Source: Nematopogon swammerdamellus (lineage: Eukaryota > Arthropoda > Insecta > Lepidoptera > Adelidae). From it: a DNA stretch of 64,000 nt. The first letter of the stretch is position 1. Each line of letters opens with the position of its first letter. The DNA is taken from positions 22,397,566-22,461,565 of the forward strand of contig OX336340.1 in the NCBI GenBank assembly GCA_946902875.1. Direction: 5' to 3'. This document shows, one piece after another, positions 31,272-41,532 of this stretch. A program made the translations under genes and the position numbers. A model generated the notes under the pieces. The model was given only the letters and a program-made list of their open reading frames with translations. It searched no databases and was not told the DNA's origin.

Positions 31272-31496
31272 GGAAACTTAACAGCTATTCATGTATATTT
31301 ACAACTAGAACTAAAAATAACAAACTGTTCAGCCAGTAAAAAAGTTTCACATTTTTCAAGATTCATAACTAGATAAAATTTTTTTTTCTTTAAAGAAATA
31401 GGTATTAATTATAACAAGGAAAAAAAACATAATATATAATATAATATACAATATAACATATAATATACAATATATATAATATATATAAGACTTTTT

Positions 31497-31735
31497 ACGT
31501 GATAACGTCATAAAGAAACACAGCTATAAGAATTGTACAATCGTACATTTGTCGATTTCTAGCCTCGATTACCGTACGATACGGCAATTACCGTACGTTT
31601 GGCAACACTGCCGCTTGGGCCGAGGACGTTTCCATGGTAACTTTGAATATCAACGGGAATATCAACGTAACTATCAACGTGACACTCTTTCGTACGTGCT
31701 GCCCGTGTTCATCAATTTATAAGACGTTATCACGT
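31497..31735. mobile_element. 239 bp element with acgtgataacgtc inverted ends
   Basis: Ends acgtgataacgtc and gacgttatcacgt are exact inverted repeats. The interior (tcgtacatttgtcgatttct, gccgaggacgtttccatgg) is nearly identical to the reverse complement of 44164-44383. Preceded by ~65 bp of pure AT-rich sequence. Confidence 0.75.
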
Positions 31736-31799
31736 CAAAAAAGTTAACGAATACTACAAAAAACCACTCGTTTTAAGAGACGGAACTCTCATACAAAAA

Positions 31800-32765
31800 A
31801 TCGTTCTATGAAAATCAGCATAATTTCAATGGCCGCTGCAAAATATCCGGTTGTAGCTGTCATGTTGGCACCACTGCATTAGGAAGTGCCGTGAATCAGC
31901 CGTTTATCAATATCTTAATTTTTTTAGGTTGGGTTTATTGCTATTATGAGTAAAACAGCATAATTTATTGTATTTTTAAATGTTGATTTTATTAATAATA
32001 TCTATACAAAATTCTCTTACCATTAGTCTATATCAAACAAAACCTAACATTTCCGTGAAAACATTCATCTTAGTCCTACATACATACATACATATCACAC
32101 ACGCTGAAACCCGACAATCGGGGTAAGCAGAGTAATCGGTGTTGTGCTGCAAGAACTCTGGTAAATTACAGCACAACACCGACCACCGTTTCGTAAAGTA
32201 TTCGAACAAGATTCAATCGATCAAGCAGCAAGTAAGGCACGAAGACCCACCTACTGCATGACTCGGTGGAAGTACCATGCCAAGGTGAGAGGTGGCGATC
32301 CCGTCGCCCTTTAGCACGGCATCTTATCCTTATCCCTTAGTCGCCTTTTACGACATGCACGGGGAGAGATGCAGTGGGGCTATTCTTTTTAAGTACCGGG
32401 CCCACACGGTACTTTTAAGTACCGGGCCCACACGGTACACTTAGTCCTAATATCCCGATATCCCCGCACCACACATCTCACACTTCCTGTAATGCCGCAT
32501 TGCAATGGATGCATTCGACGGCAACTCACTTTCACGCTACAGGCTAAATCACAGCAAAAACAAGGGGTATTTCGGCAAGACACGCGGAGTCAGGCCAGGA
32601 GAACGAGACGAGAAAGAAAACAAACATGGCGTGCGTGCCCGCCGCCCAAAGAATATAACCTTTAGTACCGGAAGCTGTCATGCGAGATAGGGACACCGCT
32701 ATATGACCAAGAAGGAGAGGGATGGCCGCCATTTAAATTATGCTGATTTTCATAGAAACGAATTT
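31800..32765. repeat. Foldback-bounded segment containing a family C repeat
   Basis: tctatgaaaatcagcataat at 31806 and its reverse complement at about 32735-32755, with flanking partial matches (catacaa...), bound ~960 bp. Inside are a family C copy and unique DNA. Confidence 0.6.
32088..32440 (+). repeat. Family C repeat, near full length
   Basis: cacgctgaaacccgacaatc, cagcacaacaccgaccacc, gaagacccacctactgcatg, gtcgccttttacgacatgca and a terminal aagtaccgggcccacacggt that is partly duplicated at 32390-32440. Confidence 0.85.
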
Positions 32766-33032
32766 ATTGTATGAAGTTGCGCCAGATTGAGCACTACCTG
32801 CAGCTGCACTGCGTTCGTTTGGTTAGTGTAGTTTATGCTGCCAGTAAAAAACGTCAAGACGTCATTCATTTTGTAAAGCCTTATGATTATTCTCTCATCC
32901 GATGCAAAGCTTTTATTAAAAAAAAAATTATTATTTAATTAATTTACAAAAATTTACGAAAACACTTTTTACAGTGACTTTTTTCAAGTGATTATTTTGT
33001 GGCTGACTAGGTGACACTGTCACCTATCAATC

Positions 33033-33081
33033 AATCTATGGCGCATCTCCTGTCACCGTGACAGGAGATGCGCCATAGATT
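33033..33081. repeat. 49 bp perfect palindrome
   Basis: aatctatggcgcatctcctg + tcac, one central base (33057), then the exact reverse complement. Confidence 0.95.
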
Positions 33082-33304
33082 CTGTCTCACGAAATAAGTC
33101 CTGCGGCAATAATTAGTGGAAGTGTATGACCGTAGTGGCACCGCGTCTGCGGGTCTTCTTCGTGAGACGGGCCTAGATAGCTTACGACCCCGTCAAGTGA
33201 CTGTCACGTGACTCTCACCAAAACATACTTATTTTATTATTGAACCGTAATTTACTATACCTTAATTACCTACTCGCTCGTATACATAGTAAAATGTTTC
33301 GGAT

Positions 33305-33350
33305 AATAAAGTTGTTATGTGATTAATTAATAATCACATAACAACTGATT
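33305..33350. repeat. Short hairpin
   Basis: gttgttatgtgatta, short loop, then taatcacataacaac. Confidence 0.85.
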
Positions 33351-33752
33351 ATATATAACTTTACTGCATTTTACATTTCACATTTAAAGACTTTACTATC
33401 GGTAGTATTTCGATACATGCAGCCCAGTTTAGCGCGTTTACAACAATCACGTGACATGGTCAGATTTTTGGCGTTTTGTCTGTAATTCTCTTGACCACAG
33501 AGCATCAAATACCTACCGTGACATAATCATCACGTGAAGTGCGAGCGCAATATTCTCTTTGGCGAACTTGGCTATATGGTGAAAAGATCTTTGCCTACCT
33601 ATTTATGGGGAAAACAATAACAACAACAACATATTTGGCGAACGCGGTGGCAGCAAATTTGAGGTTATGATACCCTGCTGCTGTCACGCAAAAGAAAATA
33701 GAAAATTTTATTTTAGAGGGAGCCATTCCAATGAGCGCACCGTCTTAAGTCT
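33351..33752. other. Upstream of the RPA34-like gene, no feature seen
   Basis: No TATA box recognised. The first coding exon begins at 33753. Confidence 0.35.
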
Positions 33753-33817
33753 ATGTTATCGTCCGACGATAGCTTTGGCTGGTCTGCGGCTTCAGATGAC
33801 TCACAGATAATCACAAT
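33753..33817 (+). CDS. RPA34-like gene, exon 1
   Basis: ATG at 33753 opens MLSSDDSFGWSAASDDSQII, an acidic Ser/Asp-rich start, and ends in AT just before a consensus donor gtaagt (33818). The last two bases join G at 35513 to make a methionine codon, and the reading frame then continues SSSEDDQASQ, keeping the same composition. Phase fit, consensus sites and shared character make this the likely first exon. The alternative is that translation begins at the ATG at 35499, which would lie in the intron here. Confidence 0.7.
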
Positions 33818-34017
33818 GTAAGTTCTATTATTTACGACGGGGGTGCCAAAAGGAAGGGATTTGAGGTTAACTGGTTCGGTTAAAAAAAAACTATTATGCT
33901 TGCACCCTCCCTCTCATCCTCACTTCAAGGCCAATTTTGCCGCGCGGAGATTCAGGCTGAATCTCCGCGCACATAAACTAAAATATTTCGTAAAATAAAA
34001 AAGGCAGATCAATAAAC

Positions 34018-34380
34018 TTTTTTTTCGGATGTAAATCTTTATTAGATAATGACAAAATTTAATTAAACAGAAATGTAACAACTTAGATTAAATAAAAATA
34101 TTCCTGCATCCTCGGGACATCATTCATTTTCCCGAGGACAGCCGCCGCGTTCCCGCGCTGGATGGCGAGGCTGATGTTTTGTGTGAGGAACGCTTTGGCA
34201 CGTCGGTCCCCGGACGCTTCAATAAGCAGCTGACCTAGCTGCTTCACGAGGTCTTTAGCGTCCGGACTCCACACCCCAAGAGTCTCCACAGCAAAGGCAA
34301 CGAACTCGTAGTGAACGATCAATAACCTATATTCGCACATAAAGTCAATAATATTACCTACAAAGCAAAGTGAAACAAGT
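34018..34380 (-). mobile_element. Retroelement 3' end in intron (A-tailed)
   Basis: The minus-strand frame reads FAVETLGVWSPDAKDLVKQL and NISLAIQRGNAAAVLGKM, the C-terminal motif often found in insect non-LTR polyproteins. aataaagatttacatccg and an A run follow, as in a retrotransposed copy. It lies antisense in the RPA34-like intron. Confidence 0.7.
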
Positions 34381-34494
34381 GAGGATTTCCTGGTTTAGAA
34401 GCACAGATTTTTTAACTAGAGGAATTACAAATCACGCTCGATTTTATTTCCGTATTTTTCTAACCTAAAATGTACAATTCCTCTATAAAAATTA

Positions 34495-34771
34495 TACACG
34501 GTGTTGCAACCCCAACCGTAAAACCCGAAAGGGGGTGATTATGTATGTGAAATAGAACAACTTTTGTTCTACGACTTTTTTATTTGAAGAAAACAAAATT
34601 TTTTTTCTCCATACGTTTTGAGAATAGGCATTTAAAATTTGTATGGAAAAAATAATGTTTTTTTTTTGTTTCAAAAATTTTTTCTTCGCCGTAGAAGTTG
34701 TTCAGTTTCACATATAGAATAACCCCCTTATGTCAGTTAAAAATATTACGGGGCAACTGCAACACCGTGTA
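34495..34771. mobile_element. Tc1/mariner-like MITE with TA duplication
   Basis: 277 bp. Ends tacacggtgttgcaacccc and ggggcaactgcaacaccgtg + ta are inverted repeats flanked by TA (34493-34494, 34772-34773). No transposase. Confidence 0.8.
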
Positions 34772-35119
34772 TATCAGTGTGTAGGTAAAAAACGCGATCT
34801 TCAAATATGGCAGACTAAGACAACAGACTAAAATCTGTCCACAAATTTAAAAAACAAGGTACCTTTGATTTCATAATGACAACGTCAGAATTTATTCCCT
34901 TTGACTGTTCAAGGTCAGCAAGGCGTGTTTAATATCCATAGCAAGGTTTTTTAACCTATCTATCAACCTATCTCTGTCTTTTCAACAAGAAAATTTTACT
35001 GAAATAACAATAGACGAAAATGTGCGACGATAAAATGTGTATACGATTTTGGGTCCCGCTCGGGACCTAAGGGTTAAAATATGTTTGTTAGTGGAAGAAA
35101 CAAAATACAAGGAATATAA

Positions 35120-35470
35120 CAAGGTAATACATACATAGATATACATATTCACACACGCTGAATCCCGACAATCAGGGTAAGCAGAGTAATCGGTGTTGTG
35201 CTGCAAGAATTCTAGTAAATTACAGCACAACACCGACCACCATGTTTCATAAAGTATTCGAACAAGATTCAATCGATCAAGCAGCAAGTACGACACGAAG
35301 ACCCGCCTGCTGCATGACTCGGTGGAAGTACCGTGCCAAGGTGAGAAGTAGCGAGCCTGTCGCCCTTTAGCACAGCATCTTGTCCTTATCCATTTGTCGC
35401 CTTTTACGACATGCATGGGGAGAGATGCAATGGGGATATTCTTTTTAAGTACCGGCCCCACATGGTACTC
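35120..35470 (+). repeat. Family C repeat, near full length
   Basis: acacgctgaatcccgacaat through gtcgccttttacgacatgca to gtaccggccccacatggtac. It ends ~40 bp before the exon 2 acceptor. Confidence 0.88.
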
Positions 35471-35512
35471 TAATTAATCTAGGTAATCTAATTAATAAAT
35501 GACAATTTTCAG

Positions 35513-38249
35513 GTCATCGAGTGAAGACGACCAAGCAAGTCAAGTTAGCTCTGTACAAGAGCGAAGGGAACATAAAAAGCAGCTTAAAGAAAGTTTACTA
35601 CAACACGAACTTACATCAAATGTAGTTCCAAGTGGCGTGGACAACAGGGAACCCCTCACGGAGGACACTCCAAGAAAAAGTAAAAAGAAGAAAAAGGTTA
35701 AAAGTGAATCAAACTTAGACGAAAATGTGAATACTCCAGAAGGAGAAATGATAAATAAGATTATTACATTAGAAACTGAAGACTCACCAATAGAAAAGAT
35801 CAAGAAGAAAAAAATAAAAGCAGAGCCTGAGGAGCAACATGTTATAGAAGAAACCAGCACGAGGAAGAAAAATAAGATAATTAAATGCAATTCAGAACTT
35901 CAAGAGACAGAAAACGTTCAATATGATGTGGTCAAACTCGAAGATACTGGTCACACACCTAAGAAGAAAAAGAAAAAACGGAAGCACTCAATGGAGCAGG
36001 AAGAAGCGGATATTGAAACACCAGATGAATCAGTTGCCATTCCGCCTACGCCTGAAAAATTTAGGAAGAATAACGAATCACAAAGTTCTTACCATCAACA
36101 TTTTAGTGGAACTTTAAAGGACTCAGCTCAACCTAGCACAGCCAAGAAAGAGAAAAAGAAAAAGATTTCGCTTGCCGATGCTACAGATATTGATCTAACT
36201 CGTGAGAAGGCCCGGGAATTTATACGTAAGGACTCTGTACATTTTGATGATTCAGAAATGAAGGATGAAGCAATAAAGCACAATGAAAGTTATACCTCAT
36301 CAGCAACATTAAAAATCTCTAGCCATAAAAATAGCACCTACAGTGAATCCCTCACGGAGGTCTCTCCAAGAAAAAATAAAAAGAACAAAAAGGTTATAGA
36401 AGATAAAAGTGAATCACAGTTAGACAAAAATGTGAATTCTCCAGAACGAGAAATGACAAATAAGATTATTAAATTAGAAGCGGAAGACTCTCCAAAAGAC
36501 AAGATTGAAAAGAAGAAAGTAACATCAGAGCCCAAAGAGCAACATGTTATAGAAGAAGCCGGCCCGAGGAAGAAAAATAAGAAAAGTAAACGCAATTCAG
36601 AACTTCAAGAGACAGACAATGTTCAAGATAATTTGGTCAAACTCGAAGATACTGGTCACACACCTAAGGAGAAAAAGAAAAAACAGAAGCACTCAGTGGA
36701 GCAGGAAGAAGCGGATATTGAAGCACAAGATGAATCATTTGCAATTCTTCCTACATCTAAAAAGTTTAAGAAGAATAATGAATCACAAAGTTCTGACCAT
36801 CACAATTTTAATGGAACTTTAAAGAACTCGGATCAACCTAGCTCAGCCAAGAAAGAGAAGAATAAAAACATATTGCTTGCCGATGATACAAATATTGAGG
36901 TAACTCGTGAGAAGGCCCGGGAATTTATACATAAGAACTCTGTACATTTTGATGATTCAAAAATTAACGAAGAAGCAACTAATATAAAGCGCAAAGAAAG
37001 TGATACCTCACCGGCAACATTAAAAAGCCCTAGCCATAAAAATAGCACCTCGTCTGCTAGTTCTCAACGTAAGGTCAGCATTACATCAATCGTTAGTGCT
37101 GACAGTAGGGACTGTTCCTCTCAAGGTAAGGTCAGCATTACATCAGTTGGTAATGCTGACCGTAGGGACAGTTCCTCATCAGCAGCTACCAGTACTCGTA
37201 AAGTAAGCATATCCTCCATAGCTAGCAGCAAGCGTAGACGCAGCAGCTCATCATCGTCAAATCGCAGTCGCAGCAGGAGTTCCAGTTTTAGCAGCACTCA
37301 CTCCAAACCGACCCGCTCTAAGATACCAGAAAAAGTGGAAAGCAGAAGAAAATCAAGTAGTCCTCATAGCCGAAGCAACACTAAACCAAATAGAAATAGA
37401 AAAACAGCTTCTCCCGCTTACAGAGTTGAAGAAACCAGGAAAAGGACGAGCTTATCGAAAAAAATCAGGTTCGAGGACGACACTGATGGTCCAGACTCCG
37501 AAACTGACTTCAAGAGCTCTAAGAATGACTCTAATTTGTGTGCACAGTTCGAAAAATTTATGGATAAAAACCCAAAATTAAAACCTGTCCGATCGTTTGG
37601 TTCAGACAAAGCAATTGGCAGCGATGACGACGTATGGGTTTTAAAGTGTCCAAAGGGTTTCGATCATGAAAAACTGAAGGACATGGATATATCAATAGAC
37701 AGCAAGACTAAAATAAAATTAGATGGGCAAACGTTTGATGGTGTACTGGAAGAAGAAACGCACAGAATAGCTATTGTATTCCCTTCACAACAGAAAAATG
37801 CATATGTAATTAAAGATATTCAACCAAAGGGGACTTTGATATTTAGGAAAAGAATTCCTGAAGTTCACATCAACGAAATGAGCATTGCTGTACCAAGGGA
37901 AACATTCATCCCGTTGCCAGAAACGAAGCGTCGACACCCTCTCTTCGGGCACGACTATAGGAAATTTATAAAAACTCACGCAGCAGTCGTGGAACGCCTT
38001 AACGAGACAGAACCGAGGAAGAAACTGAAGTCAAAACGCAAACATAAAATAGAGGAAATTAGTAAAGATGAGCCAGATTTTCTTACTCAAGAGGATGTGG
38101 AAATCAAGAAGAAGAACAAGAAAAGGAAGCGAAAACTAAGTGATACTGGCAGCGGTGAGAGCATAGTGAAAAAATTTAAACATGACCCTCACAGCACCAT
38201 AGTGTGGGACTCAGAAAAGGCTATTGAAAAAAGTTTGTTTAATTTCTAA
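35513..38249 (+). CDS. RPA34/PAF49-like RNA polymerase I subunit, exon 2
   Basis: With exon 1 this gives 933 aa. RPA34.5 (PAF49, POLR1G in vertebrates) forms with A49 a TFIIF-like heterodimer on nucleolar RNA polymerase I. Here a C-terminal globular part (about residues 705-845) has VWVLKCPKGFDHEKL, KDIQPKGTLIFRKRIPEVHI and ETKRRHPLFGHDY. These match the family's 'W..k.P..F', 'p.G.l' and 'r..pfG' positions. Flanking parts are basic KKKKK/KRK-rich stretches that should act as nuclear/nucleolar signals. A Ser/Arg-rich region lies at ~535-650. Residues ~70-530 consist of two tandem copies of one ~232-residue Lys/Glu-rich unit. In vertebrate PAF49 the globular part is N-terminal; here it is near the C-terminus, which is odd. 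A generic Lys-rich nucleolar protein is the alternative. Stop at 38247-38249; acceptor gacaattttcag ends at 35512. Confidence 0.65.
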
Positions 38250-38774
38250 ATCAATCGAATTAATGCACTAATGCTTATGTCATTTTTATTTTATTTTTAA
38301 AACAGTAATGTTTTACTTTAAGCATATTATATATACATTAGGGATTTACAGAATAATTCAAGTATACAATTTATACTATCTATAAATGTGTTTTTTAATA
38401 TTGATCTAACCGAGAACTTTATTCAGAAATTAATGTATACCGATTTCATTTTGATAGGACTTCTAAACTGTTGGGAAATTAAATTGGCTGTACTTATGAG
38501 ATGGTTCAATGAAAATACAATATGAAAATGTGTCCGCTAGCATAGTGAAAGGAGACGAGTAGGGTAACTGGAGCCCATTTTTAAAATAACTACCTACGCT
38601 GCGCCGAGCCACCAGGGATGTCGCAACTCACAACACTAACACAATTGACAGGTAGTGAGCCCATTATGGTCCAGATTATATCCAGAGAGGGAGAGAGATA
38701 GAAAGAGAGAGAGAGATAGAAGGAGAGCGAGTGGGGGGAGAGAGAAGTAGTCCTTCATGTTAGTTTCCATAAAA
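38250..38774. other. 3' flank of the RPA34-like gene; GA-rich patch
   Basis: AT-rich putative 3' UTR, then a gagagagata/gagcgagtgggg purine stretch at 38690-38750. No gene. Confidence 0.5.
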
Positions 38775-39085
38775 AAATTACATACATATCACACACGCTG
38801 AATCCCGACAATCGGGTTAAGCAGAGTAATCGGTGTTGTGCTGCAAGAACTCTGGTAAATTACAGTACAACACTGACCACCACGTTTCGCAAAGCATTCG
38901 AACAAGATTCAATCGATCAAGCAGAAAGTAAGGCACAAAGACCCACCTGCTGCATGGCGTGAGGTGGCGATCCTGTCGCCCTTTAGCACGGCATCTTGTT
39001 CTTATCCCTTAGTCACCTTTTACGACATGCGTGGGGAGAGAAGCAGCGAGGCTATTCTTTTTAAGTACCGGCCCCACACGGTTAA
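38775..39085 (+). repeat. Family C repeat
   Basis: cacgctgaatcccgacaatc ... tgctgcatggcgtgaggtgg (internal deletion of the gactcggtggaag block) ... gtaccggccccacacgg. Confidence 0.85.
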
Positions 39086-39693
39086 AAATAACAAAACAAA
39101 AAAAATCGAGTGCGAGGCGGCCATCACTGACTACAAGCGAGGGAAGTGAGAATGTAAGTAGTGGTTGTGTACGGACAGCGTGCGCTGGGGCGCGCTTGTG
39201 TGAGTGCGAAATCGGCGCGTTTGTATGGAGACGGTTAGTTAACTAGTCTGTTTAACCTATGCCGCTAGTCTCGCACGCTATATAACTTAGACAATATCGC
39301 TGCGAGCGTTGTCTATTGCTGATGCCCATTGACTGATGCCATTTTACTTGCTATATATGCATAAAGATAAGTAACTTTTTTTTTCAATATTGGATTGAAT
39401 ATCACATTATTCAGGTACCTACCTATGCATGAATTGACTTTGAGCGATCCAAGATGCATGCATTCCAGCAAAATTTTGGGGATCTACCTTGAACACCAAT
39501 TTTACATAGGTGAGTTTCTATATTGTTCATGTATGTGCAAATGCATGGGCTCAACGTTTTTTAGACTACGACTACAACTTCCTCTATTTCTGTGTTCCTC
39601 AGTTACAATATTATCTAGTGTGTATTGAAAGTTGTATGAAAAGTCTTACATAAATTAACATAAATTAGAAAGTTTAGAAAAATCACCTAAATT
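39086..39693. other. Intergenic, no gene seen
   Basis: Mixed composition. A GC-rich stretch at 39110-39250 has no supported exon. Confidence 0.4.
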
Positions 39694-40094
39694 GCCGCGT
39701 ACTGACTGAGCGCGGCATACGGCGAGGCTGCCTCGGCCGTATGCCACGCGAGGCTGCCTCGCTACAAAACCAATTGTCGCAAGGAAAAGCCGAGCCATAT
39801 TCCATCCGAACATTGTTAGTTTAAAGCGAGTTGTCAAGATGAGACACCTCCTTATCCATGTCGCGAACGAGCAAAGCGAGCGAGGCATACCTTCCGTCCG
39901 TCTTGAGTGCGCGCGGCAAATGGACTGAGGCTCGTTTGAGCGCGACAAAAAACCGAGAGCGGGCGGATCGGCCGAGGCAACGCTCGCCCGAGGCCGCGCG
40001 TGCGAGGGGAGTGCGGGCGAGGCGCGTACTGGCTGACCGAGGCATGCGAGCCAAGGCTGCCTCGCGCGGCAGCCGCGCTTAGTCCGTACGCGGC
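39694..40094. mobile_element. GC-rich element with 23 bp imperfect inverted ends
   Basis: Left end gccgcgtactgactgagcgc + ggc; right end gccgcgcttagtccgtacgc + ggc, its reverse complement with two mismatches. The interior has repeated gaggctgcctcg palindromes (39726, 39750) and is strongly GC-rich between AT-rich flanks. No recognisable protein; long frames reflect composition. Confidence 0.6.
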
Positions 40095-40214
40095 TATTAA
40101 CAAACAAAGGACGAATGAGATAATTTTTTTTTTTATATATTTGTTGCAACTGGACATCCCACCAGATATGATGGCAAGACGCACAGATTTGGAACCGCTT
40201 TGCTAATGTCTATT

Positions 40215-40460
40215 TTTAACCCCTGACGCAAAAGGAGGAGTGTTATAAGTTTGAGGCCTCCGTCTGACTGTCTGTCTGTGGCATCATAGCTCCCAAATGG
40301 ATGGACCGATTTGGATGCAGTTTTTTTTTTAAAAAGCTTGAAATAAAAGTAAAATTACAAATAAAAAAAACTCCGACCCTTAAAAGTTTAAAATAATTTG
40401 CGTTTACTTAAAGGAGTCGGGGGACCACTAAGTAAATAAAATATAAAAACTCAGAGCGCG
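40215..40460 (+). repeat. Dispersed repeat module (ggaggagtgttataag / ggagtcgggggacc)
   Basis: Shares cagttttttt...aaaaagcttgaaa and ccgacccttaaaa with 55985-56490, where the same blocks are present in inverted arrangement. Confidence 0.6.
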
Positions 40461-40508
40461 GCTAACCTACCTCGCTACCCTAACAAGTTCAAGAACTACT
40501 CGTCTGTT

Positions 40509-40665
40509 TCTGGTTTGCACCTACCTCAGCCCGCGCTTCCTCACTTCGCGCCTCACGCTACACCCGCTGACGCCCAGCCTTGGAGGAAATGCTAGGCGTC
40601 AGCGGGTGTAGGATGAGGCGCGAAGTGAGGAAGCGCGGGCCGAGGTAGGTGCAAACCAGAAAAAG
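40509..40665. repeat. Foldback, ~60 bp arms
   Basis: ctggtttgcacctacctcag ... gcgcgaagtgaggaagcgcg ... gaggtaggtgcaaaccag; the loop is near 40577-40592. Confidence 0.88.
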
Positions 40666-40704
40666 ACAAGTAATAGGTGGCTACTTTTTTCAATTAGTTA
40701 TATT

Positions 40705-40935
40705 CCTTGCCCCTTACTAGGTGGTAGGCTCAAATTGTAGCCGACTGGGTTGGTACCACCGTACTGGATGTAAGATTGCCGCATAGCAGCCTCGGTTGTG
40801 TTCTATAGTCCAGTATAGCCAGCAATCCAGAGAAGTCTTCAGTATGGCACCTACCTTCTCGGAGGTGATATTGGCTGGTCGGAGCATGCGCTTTAGCCCC
40901 TCCAACTCAGCCACCCATACCGGATTACATAATAA
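40705..40935 (+). repeat. LINE 3' UTR fragment
   Basis: cttactaggtggtaggctc, gcctcggttgtgttctatag, ccttctcggaggtgatattg and caactcagccacccatacc. Minus-strand or partial copies at 48585-48760, 58506-58690 and 62840-62955. Confidence 0.65.
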
Positions 40936-41043
40936 AAAAACAAAATAAAATTGAAAATTAATTATCTCAAGAAAACGAGTTACCTGCTGCTTTAGTTAGG
41001 TAATAACTGTGCTATTGGGCCATGGTAATATGATCCCCTAAGT

Positions 41044-41437
41044 AAGCCTAAGTAGCTCAGTGGTCCGGTCGGTCGACTGTTGTTAAGCAACGCTGGGCGC
41101 GGTCAGTACTTGGATGGGTGACCGCTCGACCGTTGGAGGCTGACCGTGGTTCGGATTCCACGTAAAACTGTAGGTACTAGGTCCCTTCCCTTCTTACCTT
41201 ACTGGGTGGCAGGGTTTATTTAACCCGCCCGGATTGGCACTGAATGAAAATATGTCGGTTGAAACGGCTATGTAAATAGTTTGTGTTTTCCGTCCAGTTC
41301 AGTGTAGCCGGCACGACCAAAAGGGGAAGCCTGACATGGCACCTAGTTCACCCGGTGTTATGGGCTGACATCACAAATGGTGATGTCACGAGTCAGGGTG
41401 ATGTGGCCAACCATGTCAGTTTCAATATAAAAAAAAT
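41044..41437 (+). repeat. 5S-headed SINE, best-preserved head
   Basis: tagctcagtggtccggtcg (box-A-like), then gttaagcaacgctgggcgcg and gtcagtacttggatgggtga, which match the internal promoter region of 5S rRNA. The shared body and tail follow, ending in an A run near 41437. Confidence 0.9.
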
Positions 41438-41529
41438 TATACCTACCTAGAATATGGTACCTATATAGTTGTACGAAACCTACATAGAAATATATTGATT
41501 TTCTTCAATTGTAATCTTCCAATCCCTGC
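41438..41529. other. Short unique spacer
   Basis: AT-rich, ends with the TTA that is duplicated on the other side of the next element. Confidence 0.4.
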
Positions 41530-41532
41530 TTA

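Noticed and set aside
34083..34340. 85-codon minus-strand ORF as a host gene
   Set aside because: AIQRGNAAAVLG-type ending plus an A tail marks a retroelement fragment.
35540..35890. Antisense ORFs rich in Phe/Leu/Ser within the RPA34-like exon
   Set aside because: Shadows of the Lys-rich coding strand (AAG/AAA read as CTT/TTT).
39655..40149. 164-codon minus-strand ORF
   Set aside because: Overlaps the GC-rich TIR element. Several frames are open on both strands because of composition, and the sequence is Arg/Ala/Ser-rich with no domain.
41088..41135. 5S rRNA gene
   Set aside because: Only the internal promoter part matches. The rest of the 5S sequence is absent, and the segment continues into a SINE body.
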